Positions 34,854 to 44,249 are shown, numbered from the stretch's first letter. The stretch: DNA of 64,000 nucleotides from Alcaligenes parafaecalis (GCF_026344135.1 NZ_JAPKNA010000005.1:1-64000), one strand, 5' to 3'. Translations and numbers: made by a program. The notes: generated by a model not told the origin, from the sequence alone.

Positions 34854-36817
34854 GCGCTCCTTGCTGCTACGTCTGTCATGCGCTCAATGTGCAGGTCTGC
34901 CGAGATGCGACCGCTGCGCCCATCCTCAAACTTCACTTCAGTCTCCACAAACTGTCTGTCCAAGCCGCTGAACAAGGCATCGACCAGCACCTTGTACTTC
35001 TGTGCAATAAAGCCGCGACGTACTTTGCGGGTACGGGTCAGTTCATCGTCATCAGGGTCCAGCTCTTTGTGCAGAATCAGGAAGGCATTGATGCGCGAAC
35101 CGGCCAGCTTGGGATCGGAAGCCAGATCTTCGTTGACCTGTGCCACGCAATCGCGAATCAAGGCGTAGACCTCGGGCTTGCCTGCCAGGTCGGTGTAACC
35201 GGCATAGGGCAGGTTGCGACGCTCGGCCCAGTTGCCCACGGCTTCCAGATCAATATTGATAAAGGCGCACACTTCTTCCTGGCCATCGCCAAAAGCCACG
35301 GCTTCTTTGACGAAGGGGAAGAACTTGAGCTTGTTTTCGATGTACTTGGGTGCAAACAAGGAGCCATCGGCCAGCTTGCCCACGTCCTTGGCCCGGTCGA
35401 TGATCTTTAACTGACCATCCGTGTCCAGATAACCGGCATCACCCGTGTGATACCAGCCGTCCTCGGTAAAGGACTCGGCCGTGGACTCGGGGTTGCGGTA
35501 ATACTCTTTGAACAGGCCAGGGCTACGCACCTGAATTTCACCGTTATCGGCCACACGGATTTCCACGCCTCGTACAGGTGGGCCAACCGTGTCAGGACGC
35601 ACATGACCATCTTGCTGCACACATACGAACACGGAAGTTTCAGTGCCGCCGTACAACTGCTTCAAGTTGATGCCGATCGAGCGGTAAAACGTGAACAGAT
35701 CAGGGCCAATCGCTTCACCTGCCGTGTAGGCTACCCGCACCCGACTCATTCCCAGTGCATTGCGCAAAGGGCCATAAATCAGGGCATTGCCCATGGCGTA
35801 GCAAAGGCGATCCCACAGGCCCACGCCGGGGCTCTTGTCCAGAATCTTGACGCCAACCCGGTTTGCCAAGGCCATGCAGCGCTTGAACAGGGCACGCTTC
35901 AAGGCACCCGCATCTTCCATGCGAATGGTGACCTGCGTCAGCAAGCCTTCCAGCACGCGGGGAGGGGCAAAATAGTACGTTGGGCCAATGTCGTGCAAAT
36001 CGATGGACACGGTTTCGGGCGACTCGGGGTGATTGACCGTAAAACCCGTGACCAGAAACTGGGTGTAGGAAAACATGTTCTGCCCAATCCAGGCAGGCGG
36101 CAGATAGGCCAGCACTTCCTCGGCATCGGTCAGCGATTCCAGCTCCTGAATGGCCAGGCCACGATCCACCAAAGCCGCATGCGTCAGCACGACACCTTTG
36201 GGTTTGCCGGTAGTGCCGGAGGTATAGAACATGGCGGCCGCATGGTCAGGCGTAATCGCTTTCCAGATACGACGTACACAGTCCGGATCACGCGCTAGTT
36301 GCAAGCGCCCCTGCTCCATAACTTGTTCGATGAACTGCAATTGCTCGTACTGGTAATTGCGCAGACCGCGTGGGTCGTCGTAAATCAGCGCATCCAGATC
36401 GGGACACTGGTCCCAGACTTCCAGCAGCTTGTCGACCTGCTCCTGATCTTCGACCACGGCCACACGGATGCTGGCATCCAGCAAAACGTGCAACATTTCC
36501 TGGGCCACGGCATCCTGATACAAGGGCACAGGAACAGCGCCCAGCATTTGGGCCGCCATCATGGCCAGATACAAACGCGGGCGGTTCTCACCGATCACCG
36601 CAACGTGCTGTCCGTCTTTGACACCCAGCCCGGCCAGGCCCGCAGCCAGTTGCTCGGCCTGTTCAGCCAGCTCCCGCCACGTCCAGGTCTGCCAGATTCC
36701 CAGGTCTTTTTCGCGCATGGCGATATTGCTGCCGCGCACCTGGGCATGGTGTTCTATCCAGGCTGGGAAGGTGCCGGGTAAACCCGCTACCTGCTCTTTA
36801 TCCATCCGCACAACCAT
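34850..36817 (-). CDS. Long-chain-type AMP-dependent acyl-CoA synthetase
   Basis: 655-residue adenylate-forming enzyme making acyl-CoA from a carboxylic acid, ATP and CoA. Motifs in order: FYTSGTTGKPKGVVLTH (P-loop), YGGTETSVF, YHTGDAGYLD, IDRAKDVGKL, with an extended C-terminus of the FadD15/long-chain type. ATG 36817 has GGAGGAG 5 bases upstream; a frame to 36898 is longer but lacks a site. It is the first gene of the operon with livGHMK-livF-paaK-like, and diverges from the Crp/Fnr regulator. A single-chain membrane permease is absent, so the enzyme probably traps the imported acid as its CoA ester. Confidence 0.9.
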   Translation of the reverse strand: MVVRMDKEQVAGLPGTFPAWIEHHAQVRGSNIAMREKDLGIWQTWTWRELAEQAEQLAAGLAGLGVKDGQHVAVIGENRPRLYLAMMAAQMLGAVPVPLYQDAVAQEMLHVLLDASIRVAVVEDQEQVDKLLEVWDQCPDLDALIYDDPRGLRNYQYEQLQFIEQVMEQGRLQLARDPDCVRRIWKAITPDHAAAMFYTSGTTGKPKGVVLTHAALVDRGLAIQELESLTDAEEVLAYLPPAWIGQNMFSYTQFLVTGFTVNHPESPETVSIDLHDIGPTYYFAPPRVLEGLLTQVTIRMEDAGALKRALFKRCMALANRVGVKILDKSPGVGLWDRLCYAMGNALIYGPLRNALGMSRVRVAYTAGEAIGPDLFTFYRSIGINLKQLYGGTETSVFVCVQQDGHVRPDTVGPPVRGVEIRVADNGEIQVRSPGLFKEYYRNPESTAESFTEDGWYHTGDAGYLDTDGQLKIIDRAKDVGKLADGSLFAPKYIENKLKFFPFVKEAVAFGDGQEEVCAFINIDLEAVGNWAERRNLPYAGYTDLAGKPEVYALIRDCVAQVNEDLASDPKLAGSRINAFLILHKELDPDDDELTRTRKVRRGFIAQKYKVLVDALFSGLDRQFVETEVKFEDGRSGRISADLHIERMTDVAARSA

Positions 36818-36992
36818 GTCTCCTCCGAATTTTCCCGGCTTGTTATGGTCCAGGAGGCTGCTTATGATTGAGACCGAAGGCGAACTTGATGCCCTCACGC
36901 TATTTGCAGCCTGTTATTAATCAAGTTATCGGCTGCCCGTCCCGAAGATTGTCACGGACATGACATTCGACCTTTATCGAGGGTTAATCCTC

Positions 36993-37679
36993 ATGCATGT
37001 TGTAGATGCTTTATCCGAGCGAGCCGCCTGGTTTCGCCTGTTGACACCGGAGCTGCAAGAGCGTGTCCGGCGCGATACTTTGGTCACTGAGTACGAGGCT
37101 GGCGCCATTGTGGAACGCAAGGGAGAACGCGCCACCGCCTGGATCGGCGTGCTGTCAGGTTTGCTCAAAGTGTCGGTAGGAAATTCCGAAGGCAAGATTG
37201 CCTCCATGACTGGCGTACCCGCCGGTGGCTGGATAGGCGAAGGCTCCTTGCTCAAGAACGAGGAACGTAAATACGATGTTGTCGCCTTGCGCGACAGCCA
37301 GGTGGCCCGACTGCCCGCGCATAGTTTTAACGACTTGCTGGACCAGAGCATTGCATTCAACCGCTACCTCCTGCATCAGCTCAATGAACGTGTGGCGCAA
37401 TTTATCGGCAAGGCCGAGTACAACAGCCTGTCTACGCCCGATGCCCGCGTGGCACGTTGTCTGGCAGAGCTGTTCAACCCGCTGCTCTACCCCGGAAAAG
37501 GTCTGCGCCTGGACATTACCCAGGAAGAAATTGGCTATCTGGCCCGTGTCTCGCGCCAGCGCGCCAACCAGGCATTGCGCCAGCTTGAAAACGAGGGTTT
37601 GCTGCTGATCAAGTATGGTGGCGTCCAGGTTGTAGACCTGGACGGCCTGAAACGCTACGGCGATGAGTATGCCACCTGA
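36993..37679 (+). CDS. Crp/Fnr-family transcriptional regulator
   Basis: 228 residues: cyclic-nucleotide-binding-type beta roll at about 20-130 and Crp-type helix-turn-helix at about 170-215 (TQEEIGYLARVSRQRANQAL). There is no N-terminal Cys set, so it is not an FNR oxygen sensor; cAMP-contacting residues are not convincingly present. It is divergent from the acyl-CoA synthetase/liv operon with 175 bases between starts, the classical place for its regulator. Similar regulator genes next to liv-CoA-ligase operons occur in other betaproteobacteria. ATG 36993 is preferred over 36960 because GAGGG lies 9 bases before it. Confidence 0.85.
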   Translation: MHVVDALSERAAWFRLLTPELQERVRRDTLVTEYEAGAIVERKGERATAWIGVLSGLLKVSVGNSEGKIASMTGVPAGGWIGEGSLLKNEERKYDVVALRDSQVARLPAHSFNDLLDQSIAFNRYLLHQLNERVAQFIGKAEYNSLSTPDARVARCLAELFNPLLYPGKGLRLDITQEEIGYLARVSRQRANQALRQLENEGLLLIKYGGVQVVDLDGLKRYGDEYAT

Positions 37680-37681
37680 TT

Positions 37682-37703
37682 ATGCGGCCACTGTGGGCCG
37701 CAT
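37682..37703. terminator. Hairpin between convergent genes
   Basis: ATGCGGCC (37682-37689) and GGCCGCAT (37696-37703) with a 6-base loop, in the 29-base gap between the convergent regulator and Bug receptor genes. It lacks a T run. Confidence 0.45.
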
Positions 37704-37708
37704 CAACA

Positions 37709-38677
37709 TCAATCCATACGGATACCGGCACGCTCGATAACCGTGGCCCATTCAGCGCGTTCACGCTGAGCGTAGGCCTGGAATTCATCGGGCGTCATGG
37801 GCATGGGTTCTACGCCCATATCGCGGATCCGCTGGGCCAGCTCAGGCGTTTTCAGGGCCTGCATCAAATCCTGGCTCAAGCGTTGACGAGCAGCCTCATC
37901 CATCTTGGGTGGCCCCACGATGCCCTGCCAAGCGTAGGCGTAGAAGTCGGCGATACCCGCTTCGGCCATGGTGGGCACGTCAGGCAGCAAGCCACTGCGC
38001 TCAGGCGTGGCAACGGCCAGCACCCGCAATTTTCCTGCCTTGATGTTGGACAGTGCTGCCGCGGAGTCCACAAAGGACATATCCACCTGACCACCTAACA
38101 AATCCTGAATCGCAGGGGCGGCGCCCTTGTAGGGCACATGCACGATCTTGGTGTCCGTGCGCTGCTTGAACATTTCCAGTGCCAGATGGTGTGGGGAGCC
38201 ACTGCCAGCGGACGAAGACGTCAGCTTTTCAGGCTGTTTACGCGCGGCTTCCAGCAAATCTGCCACCGTCTTGTACGGAGACTCTTGTGGCACCGCCAGC
38301 ATCAGGGGAAAACGAGCCAGACCGCCAACATACGTGAAGGCCGCCGGATCGTATTGCAGCTTGCTGTACAGGGAGGAGTTGAACGCCAAAGTGCCTGAAT
38401 CAGCCGTTCCTACGGTATAGCCATCCGGCTTGGCATTGCTGACGTAGGTTGCACCAATAATGGTGGCCGCCCCCGGCTTGTTTTCCACAATCAACGTCTG
38501 GCCCAGGCTGCTTTCCAATTGCTTGGCGACCAGTCGGGCAATCACATCTGAACCGCCCCCTGCGGGATAAGGCACTACCCAAGTCACGGCAGACTGGGGC
38601 CAGTCTGCTGCCATCGCCGTTCCTGTCAGGCTGGCGCTTAGCAACAGCACACCGGCTCCAAAGTTCTTCCAATGCAT
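37709..38677 (-). CDS. Bug-family (TctC) tripartite tricarboxylate receptor
   Basis: 322-residue periplasmic receptor with signal peptide (1-23, AMA) and the family signature VVPYPAGGGSDVIARLVA and IVENKPGAATIIGA. Bug receptors bind small carboxylates or amides through two loops and water. No TctA/TctB permease genes are adjacent, so it is an orphan like most of the many Bug paralogues in Bordetella-type genomes. TGGAGGAG precedes the ATG. Confidence 0.92.
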   Translation of the reverse strand: MHWKNFGAGVLLLSASLTGTAMAADWPQSAVTWVVPYPAGGGSDVIARLVAKQLESSLGQTLIVENKPGAATIIGATYVSNAKPDGYTVGTADSGTLAFNSSLYSKLQYDPAAFTYVGGLARFPLMLAVPQESPYKTVADLLEAARKQPEKLTSSSAGSGSPHHLALEMFKQRTDTKIVHVPYKGAAPAIQDLLGGQVDMSFVDSAAALSNIKAGKLRVLAVATPERSGLLPDVPTMAEAGIADFYAYAWQGIVGPPKMDEAARQRLSQDLMQALKTPELAQRIRDMGVEPMPMTPDEFQAYAQRERAEWATVIERAGIRMD

Positions 38678-38811
38678 GATGTCTCCTCCATGCGTGCAGA
38701 CAGCGCTTTTGGCGCTATTCTTTTTAAGTGTTAAGCATCCCGTCCAGGATGCGCAGAGACATTATGCGCGGACAGCCGTGCGCAGGGCATTAGTAACGAT
38801 GCTGATATCGA

Positions 38812-39516
38812 TTAACGATAATCGCGTGCGCCAAACAGGGCCGAACCCACACGCACTTCAGTAGAACCTTCCTGAATCGCCAGCTCGAAATCCCCGCTCA
38901 TGCCCATGGACAGGCCTTGCACCTGCTCGTAGCCCAGCTCGACCAGACGATCTCGCCATTGGCGCAATTGGGCAAAACAGGCACGTACGGCCTGAGGGTC
39001 GTCGCTATTGACGGCCATTGTCATTAGCCCACGTACTTTCAAGGTATCCAGTGAACACAAAGACTGCATGAAAGCAGGCAACTCGTCCGGGGCCAAACCA
39101 AACTTGCTGGGCTCGGGCGACGTTTTGACTTGAATCAGTACATCCAGGCTGCGCTGCTCTGTTTGCAGGCTTCGATCCAGAGCCTGAGCCAGCGATAAAC
39201 GGTCCAAAGACTGCACTTCGCTGGCTAAGCGTGCGATGTCTTTAGCCTTATTGCTCTGCAGATGGCCTATCATCACCCACTGCACCGCGCGATCGGCCAG
39301 CTCTGCCTGCTTGTCCCGAATCTCCTGAACCTTGTTCTCGCCCATTCGTGACAAGCCCAAATCCAGGGCTTGAGCCAGCACGGGCACAGGAAAGGTTTTG
39401 CTTACCGGTAAAAGAGCCACCGCATCAGCAGGGCGGCCGGCCTGCAAGCAAGCCTGTTCGATGCGTTGACGCAACTGCGCCAAGCGACCAGAAAGGGAAG
39501 AGTCAGAAGAAGCCAT
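38812..39516 (-). CDS. yggS: YggS-family PLP homeostasis protein
   Basis: 234-residue alanine-racemase-fold protein that binds pyridoxal phosphate (Lys40 in LLPVSKTFP) and controls free PLP and amino-acid pools. The GENKVQE, HLQSNKAKD and LSMGMSGDFE motifs of the family are present. The frame to 39660 extends upstream without a ribosome binding site and is not used. It is divergent from gdhA with about 195 bases between starts. Confidence 0.93.
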   Translation of the reverse strand: MASSDSSLSGRLAQLRQRIEQACLQAGRPADAVALLPVSKTFPVPVLAQALDLGLSRMGENKVQEIRDKQAELADRAVQWVMIGHLQSNKAKDIARLASEVQSLDRLSLAQALDRSLQTEQRSLDVLIQVKTSPEPSKFGLAPDELPAFMQSLCSLDTLKVRGLMTMAVNSDDPQAVRACFAQLRQWRDRLVELGYEQVQGLSMGMSGDFELAIQEGSTEVRVGSALFGARDYR

Positions 39517-39710
39517 CAATGCACACGCACCCAGATAAAACCATCGCAAACGCTGCAAACACAACAGCGGCCATTTCCGATAGCATAACTGTTGCACACG
39601 GCCACCGCTAAGCCAATACACAGCGTGTTTGCCGGGCTCTGCGTCTGTGCGCAACCACACGTCTTCACTGTGTACTCGTATCCCGTTTCCCCAACCTTAT
39701 CGAGGAGCTC

Positions 39711-41000
39711 ATGACAGATCGTCCCACCCATGCTTTGCCGTCATACCTGAACGCCGACGACGTCGGCCCCTGGGGTATTTATCTCGAACAAGTGGAGCGA
39801 GTCACTCCGTACCTGGGCAAACTGTCCCGATGGGTTGAAACACTCAAGCGCCCCAAGCGCACACTGATTGTCGACGTACCCATTGAACTGGATAACGGCA
39901 CCGTGGCCCACTTTGAGGGCTATCGCGTTCAACACAATACTTCCCGTGGCCCAGGCAAGGGCGGCGTGCGCTACCACCAGGACGTAACCCTGTCCGAAGT
40001 GATGGCCCTGGCTGCCTGGATGTCGGTGAAATCGGCGGCGGTGAATCTGCCTTTTGGCGGTGCCAAGGGCGGTATTCGTATTGATCCACGCAACCACTCT
40101 CAGGCCGAGCTGGAGCGCATCACGCGCCGCTACACCAGCGAAATCGGTGTGATCATCGGCCCCAACAAAGATATTCCCGCACCGGACGTGAATACCAACG
40201 CCCAGACCATGGCCTGGATGATGGACACCTATTCCATGAATGTGGGCGGCACCAGCACCGGCGTGGTCACCGGCAAACCCGTGTCCCTGGGCGGCAGCCT
40301 GGGCCGTGTGGAAGCCACAGGCCGCGGCGTATACACAGTAGGCTGCGAAGCCGCCCGCGATGCTGGTATCGATCTGAATGGCGCCCGCGTCATTGTGCAA
40401 GGCTTCGGTAACGTGGGTGGCACCGCCGCCCGCCTGTTCCAGGAAGCCGGTGCCAAAGTGCTGGCCGTACAGGATCACACCGGCACCGTGTACAACGCCA
40501 ATGGTCTGGATGTACTGGCCTTGCTGAACCACATGGAACAGCACAAAGGTCTGGCCGGTGCGCCCAACACGGAAGCCATCTCCAATGAAGACTTCTGGCA
40601 TATCGAAACCGATTTGCTGATTCCTGCTGCCCTGGAAGGCCAGATCAACAAAAACAATGCAGAACGCATCCGCGCCCGCATTGTGATTGAAGGCGCCAAC
40701 GGCCCCACCACTCCCGAAGCCGACGACATCCTGAACGACAAGGGCGTGACCATTGTTCCGGACGTGGTCGCCAACGCCGGTGGCGTGACCGTGTCCTACT
40801 TCGAGTGGGTCCAGGACTTCTCCAGCTTCTTCTGGACTGAGGACGAGATCAACAACCGTCTGGAAATGATGATGCGCTCGGCCTACACCACGGTGGCGGC
40901 GGTTGCCAAAGAGCACAACGTCACCTTGCGTACGGCTGCCTTTATTGTGGGTTGCGCCCGCATTCTGGAATCTCGTCAGGTACGTGGCCTGTATCCCTAA
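39711..41000 (+). CDS. gdhA: Glutamate dehydrogenase
   Basis: Interconverts glutamate and 2-oxoglutarate + ammonia. The 429-residue hexameric type contains KGGVRYH, LPFGGAKGGIRIDP with the catalytic lysine (about residues 112-126), and the nucleotide fold IVQGFGNVGG. The glycine motif ends before an acidic residue only later, so NAD or NADP use is not decided here; this length class is usually NAD(P)+-type and catabolic. GAGGAG lies 4 bases before the ATG. It ends in an intrinsic terminator before the amino-acid transporter operon. Confidence 0.95.
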   Translation: MTDRPTHALPSYLNADDVGPWGIYLEQVERVTPYLGKLSRWVETLKRPKRTLIVDVPIELDNGTVAHFEGYRVQHNTSRGPGKGGVRYHQDVTLSEVMALAAWMSVKSAAVNLPFGGAKGGIRIDPRNHSQAELERITRRYTSEIGVIIGPNKDIPAPDVNTNAQTMAWMMDTYSMNVGGTSTGVVTGKPVSLGGSLGRVEATGRGVYTVGCEAARDAGIDLNGARVIVQGFGNVGGTAARLFQEAGAKVLAVQDHTGTVYNANGLDVLALLNHMEQHKGLAGAPNTEAISNEDFWHIETDLLIPAALEGQINKNNAERIRARIVIEGANGPTTPEADDILNDKGVTIVPDVVANAGGVTVSYFEWVQDFSSFFWTEDEINNRLEMMMRSAYTTVAAVAKEHNVTLRTAAFIVGCARILESRQVRGLYP

Positions 41001-41006
41001 GCTGAT

Positions 41007-41037
41007 AAGGCGGCGTACTCGGTTTATGCCGCTTTTT
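41007..41037 (+). terminator. Intrinsic terminator of gdhA
   Basis: GCGGC (41010-41014) and GCCGC (41028-41032) extended by weaker pairs, then five T residues; 6 bases after the stop. Confidence 0.7.
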
Positions 41038-41114
41038 ATGAGCAAAATACAGCGCTGGTGCAAAAAAAACAGGGGGAAAGCGGTAGAATCGGGCATCCAG
41101 GATATGACACCCGT

Positions 41115-41162
41115 ATGAAACCCTTACCCCCTTTCTCTTTGACCGCAAGGACGTTGCTGTGA
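41115..41162 (+). CDS. Possible 15-residue leader peptide
   Basis: A short frame, MKPLPPFSLTARTLL, starts at ATG 41115 with AGGA 11 bases before it and ends in TGA that overlaps the GTG start of the ABC ATPase (GTGA). The ATPase ribosome binding site (AAGGA, 41147-41151) lies inside this frame. The peptide has no run of one amino acid, so it is not a classical attenuator. It may be chance; translational coupling is the alternative. Confidence 0.25.
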   Translation: MKPLPPFSLTARTLL

Positions 41163-41938
41163 ATACCAATGACCTGAACGCGGCGGTCCAGGTTCGCGAC
41201 ATCCACAAACGCTTTGGCACCAACGAGGTGCTCAAGGGCATTTCCCTGCAAGCTCACAAGGGCGATGTGCTCTCCATTATTGGTGCCTCCGGCTCGGGCA
41301 AAAGTACACTGTTGCGCTGCATTAACCACCTGGTCGTGCCTGATCAGGGCGAGATCCAGATCGGTGCCGACATTTTGCGCAGTCATCGCAATCGCAAAGG
41401 GGAATGCCAGACGGACAACCCGCGCCTGCTGGAACAAGTACGCGCACGTCTGGGCATGGTGTTTCAGAATTTCAATCTGTGGTCGCACCGTACGGTGCTG
41501 CAAAACGTCACTGAAGGCCCGATTCATGTCAAAGGTCGCTCGGCCCGTGAAGCCGCCGACTACGCCCGCGAACTATTGGGCAAAGTGGGTTTGAGCAACA
41601 AATGCGACGCTTACCCGGCCGAGCTGTCCGGCGGCCAGCAGCAACGCGTGGCCATTGCCCGTGCTCTGGCAATGGATCCGGATGTCTTGCTGTTTGACGA
41701 GCCGACGTCGGCGCTGGACCCGGAAATGGTGGGTGAAGTGCTACGTGTCATTCGCCAGTTGGCCCAGGAAGGCCGCACCATGATCCTGGTAACACACGAA
41801 ATGAATTTTGCGCGTGATGTGTCTTCCGAGACCATTTTCATGCACAACGGCCTGATTGAAGAACGGGGTCACCCCAAAGACTTGTTCGATAGGCCACAAT
41901 CCGAGCGTCTACAGCAGTTTCTACAACCAATGCAGTAA
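41159..41938 (+). CDS. Polar amino-acid ABC transporter ATP-binding protein (HisP-like)
   Basis: 259-residue ATPase. Walker A GASGSGKST (42-50), signature LSGGQQQRVAIARAL, Walker B VLLFDEPTSALDPE and the His switch region ILVTHEM are present. The insertion after Walker A (ILRSHRNRKGECQT) is typical of the histidine/arginine-ornithine type. GTG start with AAGGA 7 bases before. It leads the operon ATPase-receptor-HisQ-HisM-asparaginase. Confidence 0.92.
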   Translation: MNTNDLNAAVQVRDIHKRFGTNEVLKGISLQAHKGDVLSIIGASGSGKSTLLRCINHLVVPDQGEIQIGADILRSHRNRKGECQTDNPRLLEQVRARLGMVFQNFNLWSHRTVLQNVTEGPIHVKGRSAREAADYARELLGKVGLSNKCDAYPAELSGGQQQRVAIARALAMDPDVLLFDEPTSALDPEMVGEVLRVIRQLAQEGRTMILVTHEMNFARDVSSETIFMHNGLIEERGHPKDLFDRPQSERLQQFLQPMQ

Positions 41939-42027
41939 GATCATCGCTTCGTGAATACGACACCGGCTGGAAAACCAGCAGGGCTAATACGGCCCTCACC
42001 AGCCTATCCACAAAGGAGAGCCAGACC

Positions 42028-42837
42028 ATGAGTTTCCTCAGCAAGACCCTGATCTGTGCCAGCCTGGCCCTGTTGGGCTCCCAGGCTGCAATGGCAGACA
42101 CCCTGAAAATCGGTACCGAAGGCGGTTACCCACCATGGAGCATGGTGGATGCAGCCGGTAAAGTCACCGGCTTTGACGCCGACGTGGGCGCTGCCCTGTG
42201 CAAAGAGCTGAACAGCGACTGCAAATTCATCGTGCAAGCCTTTGACAGCCTGATCCCTTCGCTGGATGCCAAGCGCTTTGACCTGATCATCTCGGGCATG
42301 TCCTACACCCCCGAGCGTGCCAAGCGCGTGAACTTCAGTATTCCTTACGCCGTTGAAGATGCCATTTTCGTTCTGCCCAAGAGCAGCGATCTGGTTGGCG
42401 CCGACAACGAACAAGCTATTTTTGACGGCCTGGCTGGCAAAACCATTGGCGTTCAAGGCGGCACCACCCACGGCGCTTTCCTGTCCAAGAAAGCCCCCAA
42501 GACCACCGTCAAGAACTACGAGACCCTGGACCAGATGCAAATCGATCTGGACGCCGGTCGTCTGAACGGCACCTTTGCCGACCTGACTTCCCAGTCCAAG
42601 TTCCTGCATAAAGTCGGCGAAGACAACTTTGCGCTGTCCAAACTGGTCATCAAAGGCTCTTCCGATCCTGAAACTCTGGGTTATGGCATTGCCGTCGGTA
42701 TTCACAAAGACAATGCAGAACTGAAAGCCAAGGTTGACGCTGCCCTGTGCAAGCTGATCGACGATGGCACCGTCAAGACCGCCAGCGAAAAGTGGTTTGA
42801 CATCGACATCGCCAACTACCAGATCTGCAAGAAATAA
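42028..42837 (+). CDS. Polar amino-acid ABC transporter substrate-binding protein (HisJ/ArgT-like)
   Basis: 269-residue periplasmic receptor, signal peptide 1-23 (AAMA). Ligand-contact motifs of the family are visible: IGTEGGYPPWSMVDAAG, LIPSLDAKRFDLIISGMSYT (the Arg that grips the alpha-carboxylate is in the following TPERAKR) and QGGTTHGAFL. Cys pairs at CKELNSDC and CKLIDDG...ICKK may be disulfides. Basic amino acids or octopine-type ligands are the likely range. AAAGGAG lies 10 bases before the ATG. Confidence 0.92.
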   Translation: MSFLSKTLICASLALLGSQAAMADTLKIGTEGGYPPWSMVDAAGKVTGFDADVGAALCKELNSDCKFIVQAFDSLIPSLDAKRFDLIISGMSYTPERAKRVNFSIPYAVEDAIFVLPKSSDLVGADNEQAIFDGLAGKTIGVQGGTTHGAFLSKKAPKTTVKNYETLDQMQIDLDAGRLNGTFADLTSQSKFLHKVGEDNFALSKLVIKGSSDPETLGYGIAVGIHKDNAELKAKVDAALCKLIDDGTVKTASEKWFDIDIANYQICKK

Positions 42838-42855
42838 GTCGAGAAGTACCACTTG

Positions 42856-43569
42856 ATGCTAGAGACCATTTTTAATGTGCTGCGCGAAGGCTGGGGCTGG
42901 ATGTTCCTTCGCGGAGCAGCAATGACCTTGCTGATCTCCGTTTTGGGCATGGCCCTTGGCGTAGTCATTGGGATTACAGGAGCCAGCATCAAGACCAACG
43001 GGCCACGCTGGCTGCGTGGCCCCGTTAGCCTGTACACCACGGTTGTCCGCAGTATCCCCGAGCTGCTCATCATCTACCTGCTGTTTTTTGGCTCGGTGCA
43101 AGTTGTCGCCGATCTGGCCGATTTCATGCGCATGGAAGATGTGATGACGCGCTGGTTCCCCGCGCTGGTCGGCATTTTAGCCATAGGCCTGATTGCAGGC
43201 TCCTATAGCGTGGAAGTATTTCGCGGTGCCTTGCAAGCCATTCCCGAAGGCCAGATCGAAGCCGCCAAGGCCATTGGCATGTCGTCCTGGCAGCGCCTGC
43301 GCCGCATCATCCTGCCGCAAATGTTCTGGTACGCCCTGCCCGGTGCCAATAATGTCTGGCAGACCGCCCTGAAAGATACCGCTCTGATCTCCCTGGTGGG
43401 CCTGGTCGAGATCATGCGCGCTGCCACCCTGGGTGCCGCCAACACACGCGAACCCATGGCCATGTACCTGATTGCGGGTGTGCTTTATTTTCTGATTGGT
43501 GCCTGTAGTCAGGCCCTGTTTTTGCTGGCCGAACGTTACACCGGCAAAGGCATGAGAGCCCGGGCATGA
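42856..43569 (+). CDS. Polar amino-acid ABC transporter permease (HisQ-like)
   Basis: 237-residue inner-membrane protein with five hydrophobic helices and the cytoplasmic EAA loop EAAKAIGMSSWQRLRRIILPQ. Pairs with the next gene product as a heterodimer. TTG 42853 is an alternative start. Its stop overlaps the next ATG by four bases. Confidence 0.92.
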   Translation: MLETIFNVLREGWGWMFLRGAAMTLLISVLGMALGVVIGITGASIKTNGPRWLRGPVSLYTTVVRSIPELLIIYLLFFGSVQVVADLADFMRMEDVMTRWFPALVGILAIGLIAGSYSVEVFRGALQAIPEGQIEAAKAIGMSSWQRLRRIILPQMFWYALPGANNVWQTALKDTALISLVGLVEIMRAATLGAANTREPMAMYLIAGVLYFLIGACSQALFLLAERYTGKGMRARA

Positions 43570-44249
43570 TTGATCTGGAATTATTCAAGACCACTGTCGA
43601 AACCCTGTTCAAAGGGTTTGGCTTGAGTGTGTATATCGGTCTGTGGGGCATTGTGCTCTCGCTATTCATTGGCCTGTCGCTTGCCTTGATGCGCCAGTCC
43701 AATAGCCGCGCCCTGCGCAGCTTTGCCTTTAGCTACAGCACCCTGTTTCGCGGCACCCCCCTGCTGGTGCAATTGTTCCTGCTGTACTACGGCGTGGGCA
43801 CTCTGAGTTTTGTAAAGGAATCACCCACTCTGTGGTGGCTGTTCAGCGACGGCATGCGCTGCGCGATTCTGGCCATTGGCCTGAACAGTGGCGCCTACGT
43901 CAGCGAAGTATTCCGTGGCGGTTTCCAGGCAGTGCCAGTGGGCCAGATAGAAGCGGCCAAATCCATAGGCATGTCCGCCTGGACACGGTTTCACCGCGTG
44001 GCCTTCCCCTTGGCAATCCGCCAGGCCCTGCCCGCCTATAGCAATGAAATTGTGCTGGCGATCAAAGGCACCAGTCTGGCCTCGACCATTGCTGTCATGG
44101 ATCTGACCGGCCATGCCAAGCGCTTGATGAACCAGAACTACGCCATCATCGAGACCTTCGTTATTGCAGGTTTGCTGTACCTGCTGATCAACTTTACTTT
44201 GCTGTCGGTGGTGCACCTGATCGAGCGCTGGCTGAAAGTACGTCGTTAA
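43566..44249 (+). CDS. Polar amino-acid ABC transporter permease (HisM-like)
   Basis: 227-residue inner-membrane protein with five helices and EAA loop EAAKSIGMSAWTRFHRVAFPL. It completes the importer with the three genes before it. The asparaginase gene starts 66 bases after it on the same strand. Confidence 0.92.
   Translation: MIDLELFKTTVETLFKGFGLSVYIGLWGIVLSLFIGLSLALMRQSNSRALRSFAFSYSTLFRGTPLLVQLFLLYYGVGTLSFVKESPTLWWLFSDGMRCAILAIGLNSGAYVSEVFRGGFQAVPVGQIEAAKSIGMSAWTRFHRVAFPLAIRQALPAYSNEIVLAIKGTSLASTIAVMDLTGHAKRLMNQNYAIIETFVIAGLLYLLINFTLLSVVHLIERWLKVRR

Noticed and set aside
36818..36992. FNR or CRP box between the synthetase and the regulator
   Set aside because: No TTGAT-N4-ATCAA or TGTGA-N6-TCACA pattern was found by eye in this stretch.
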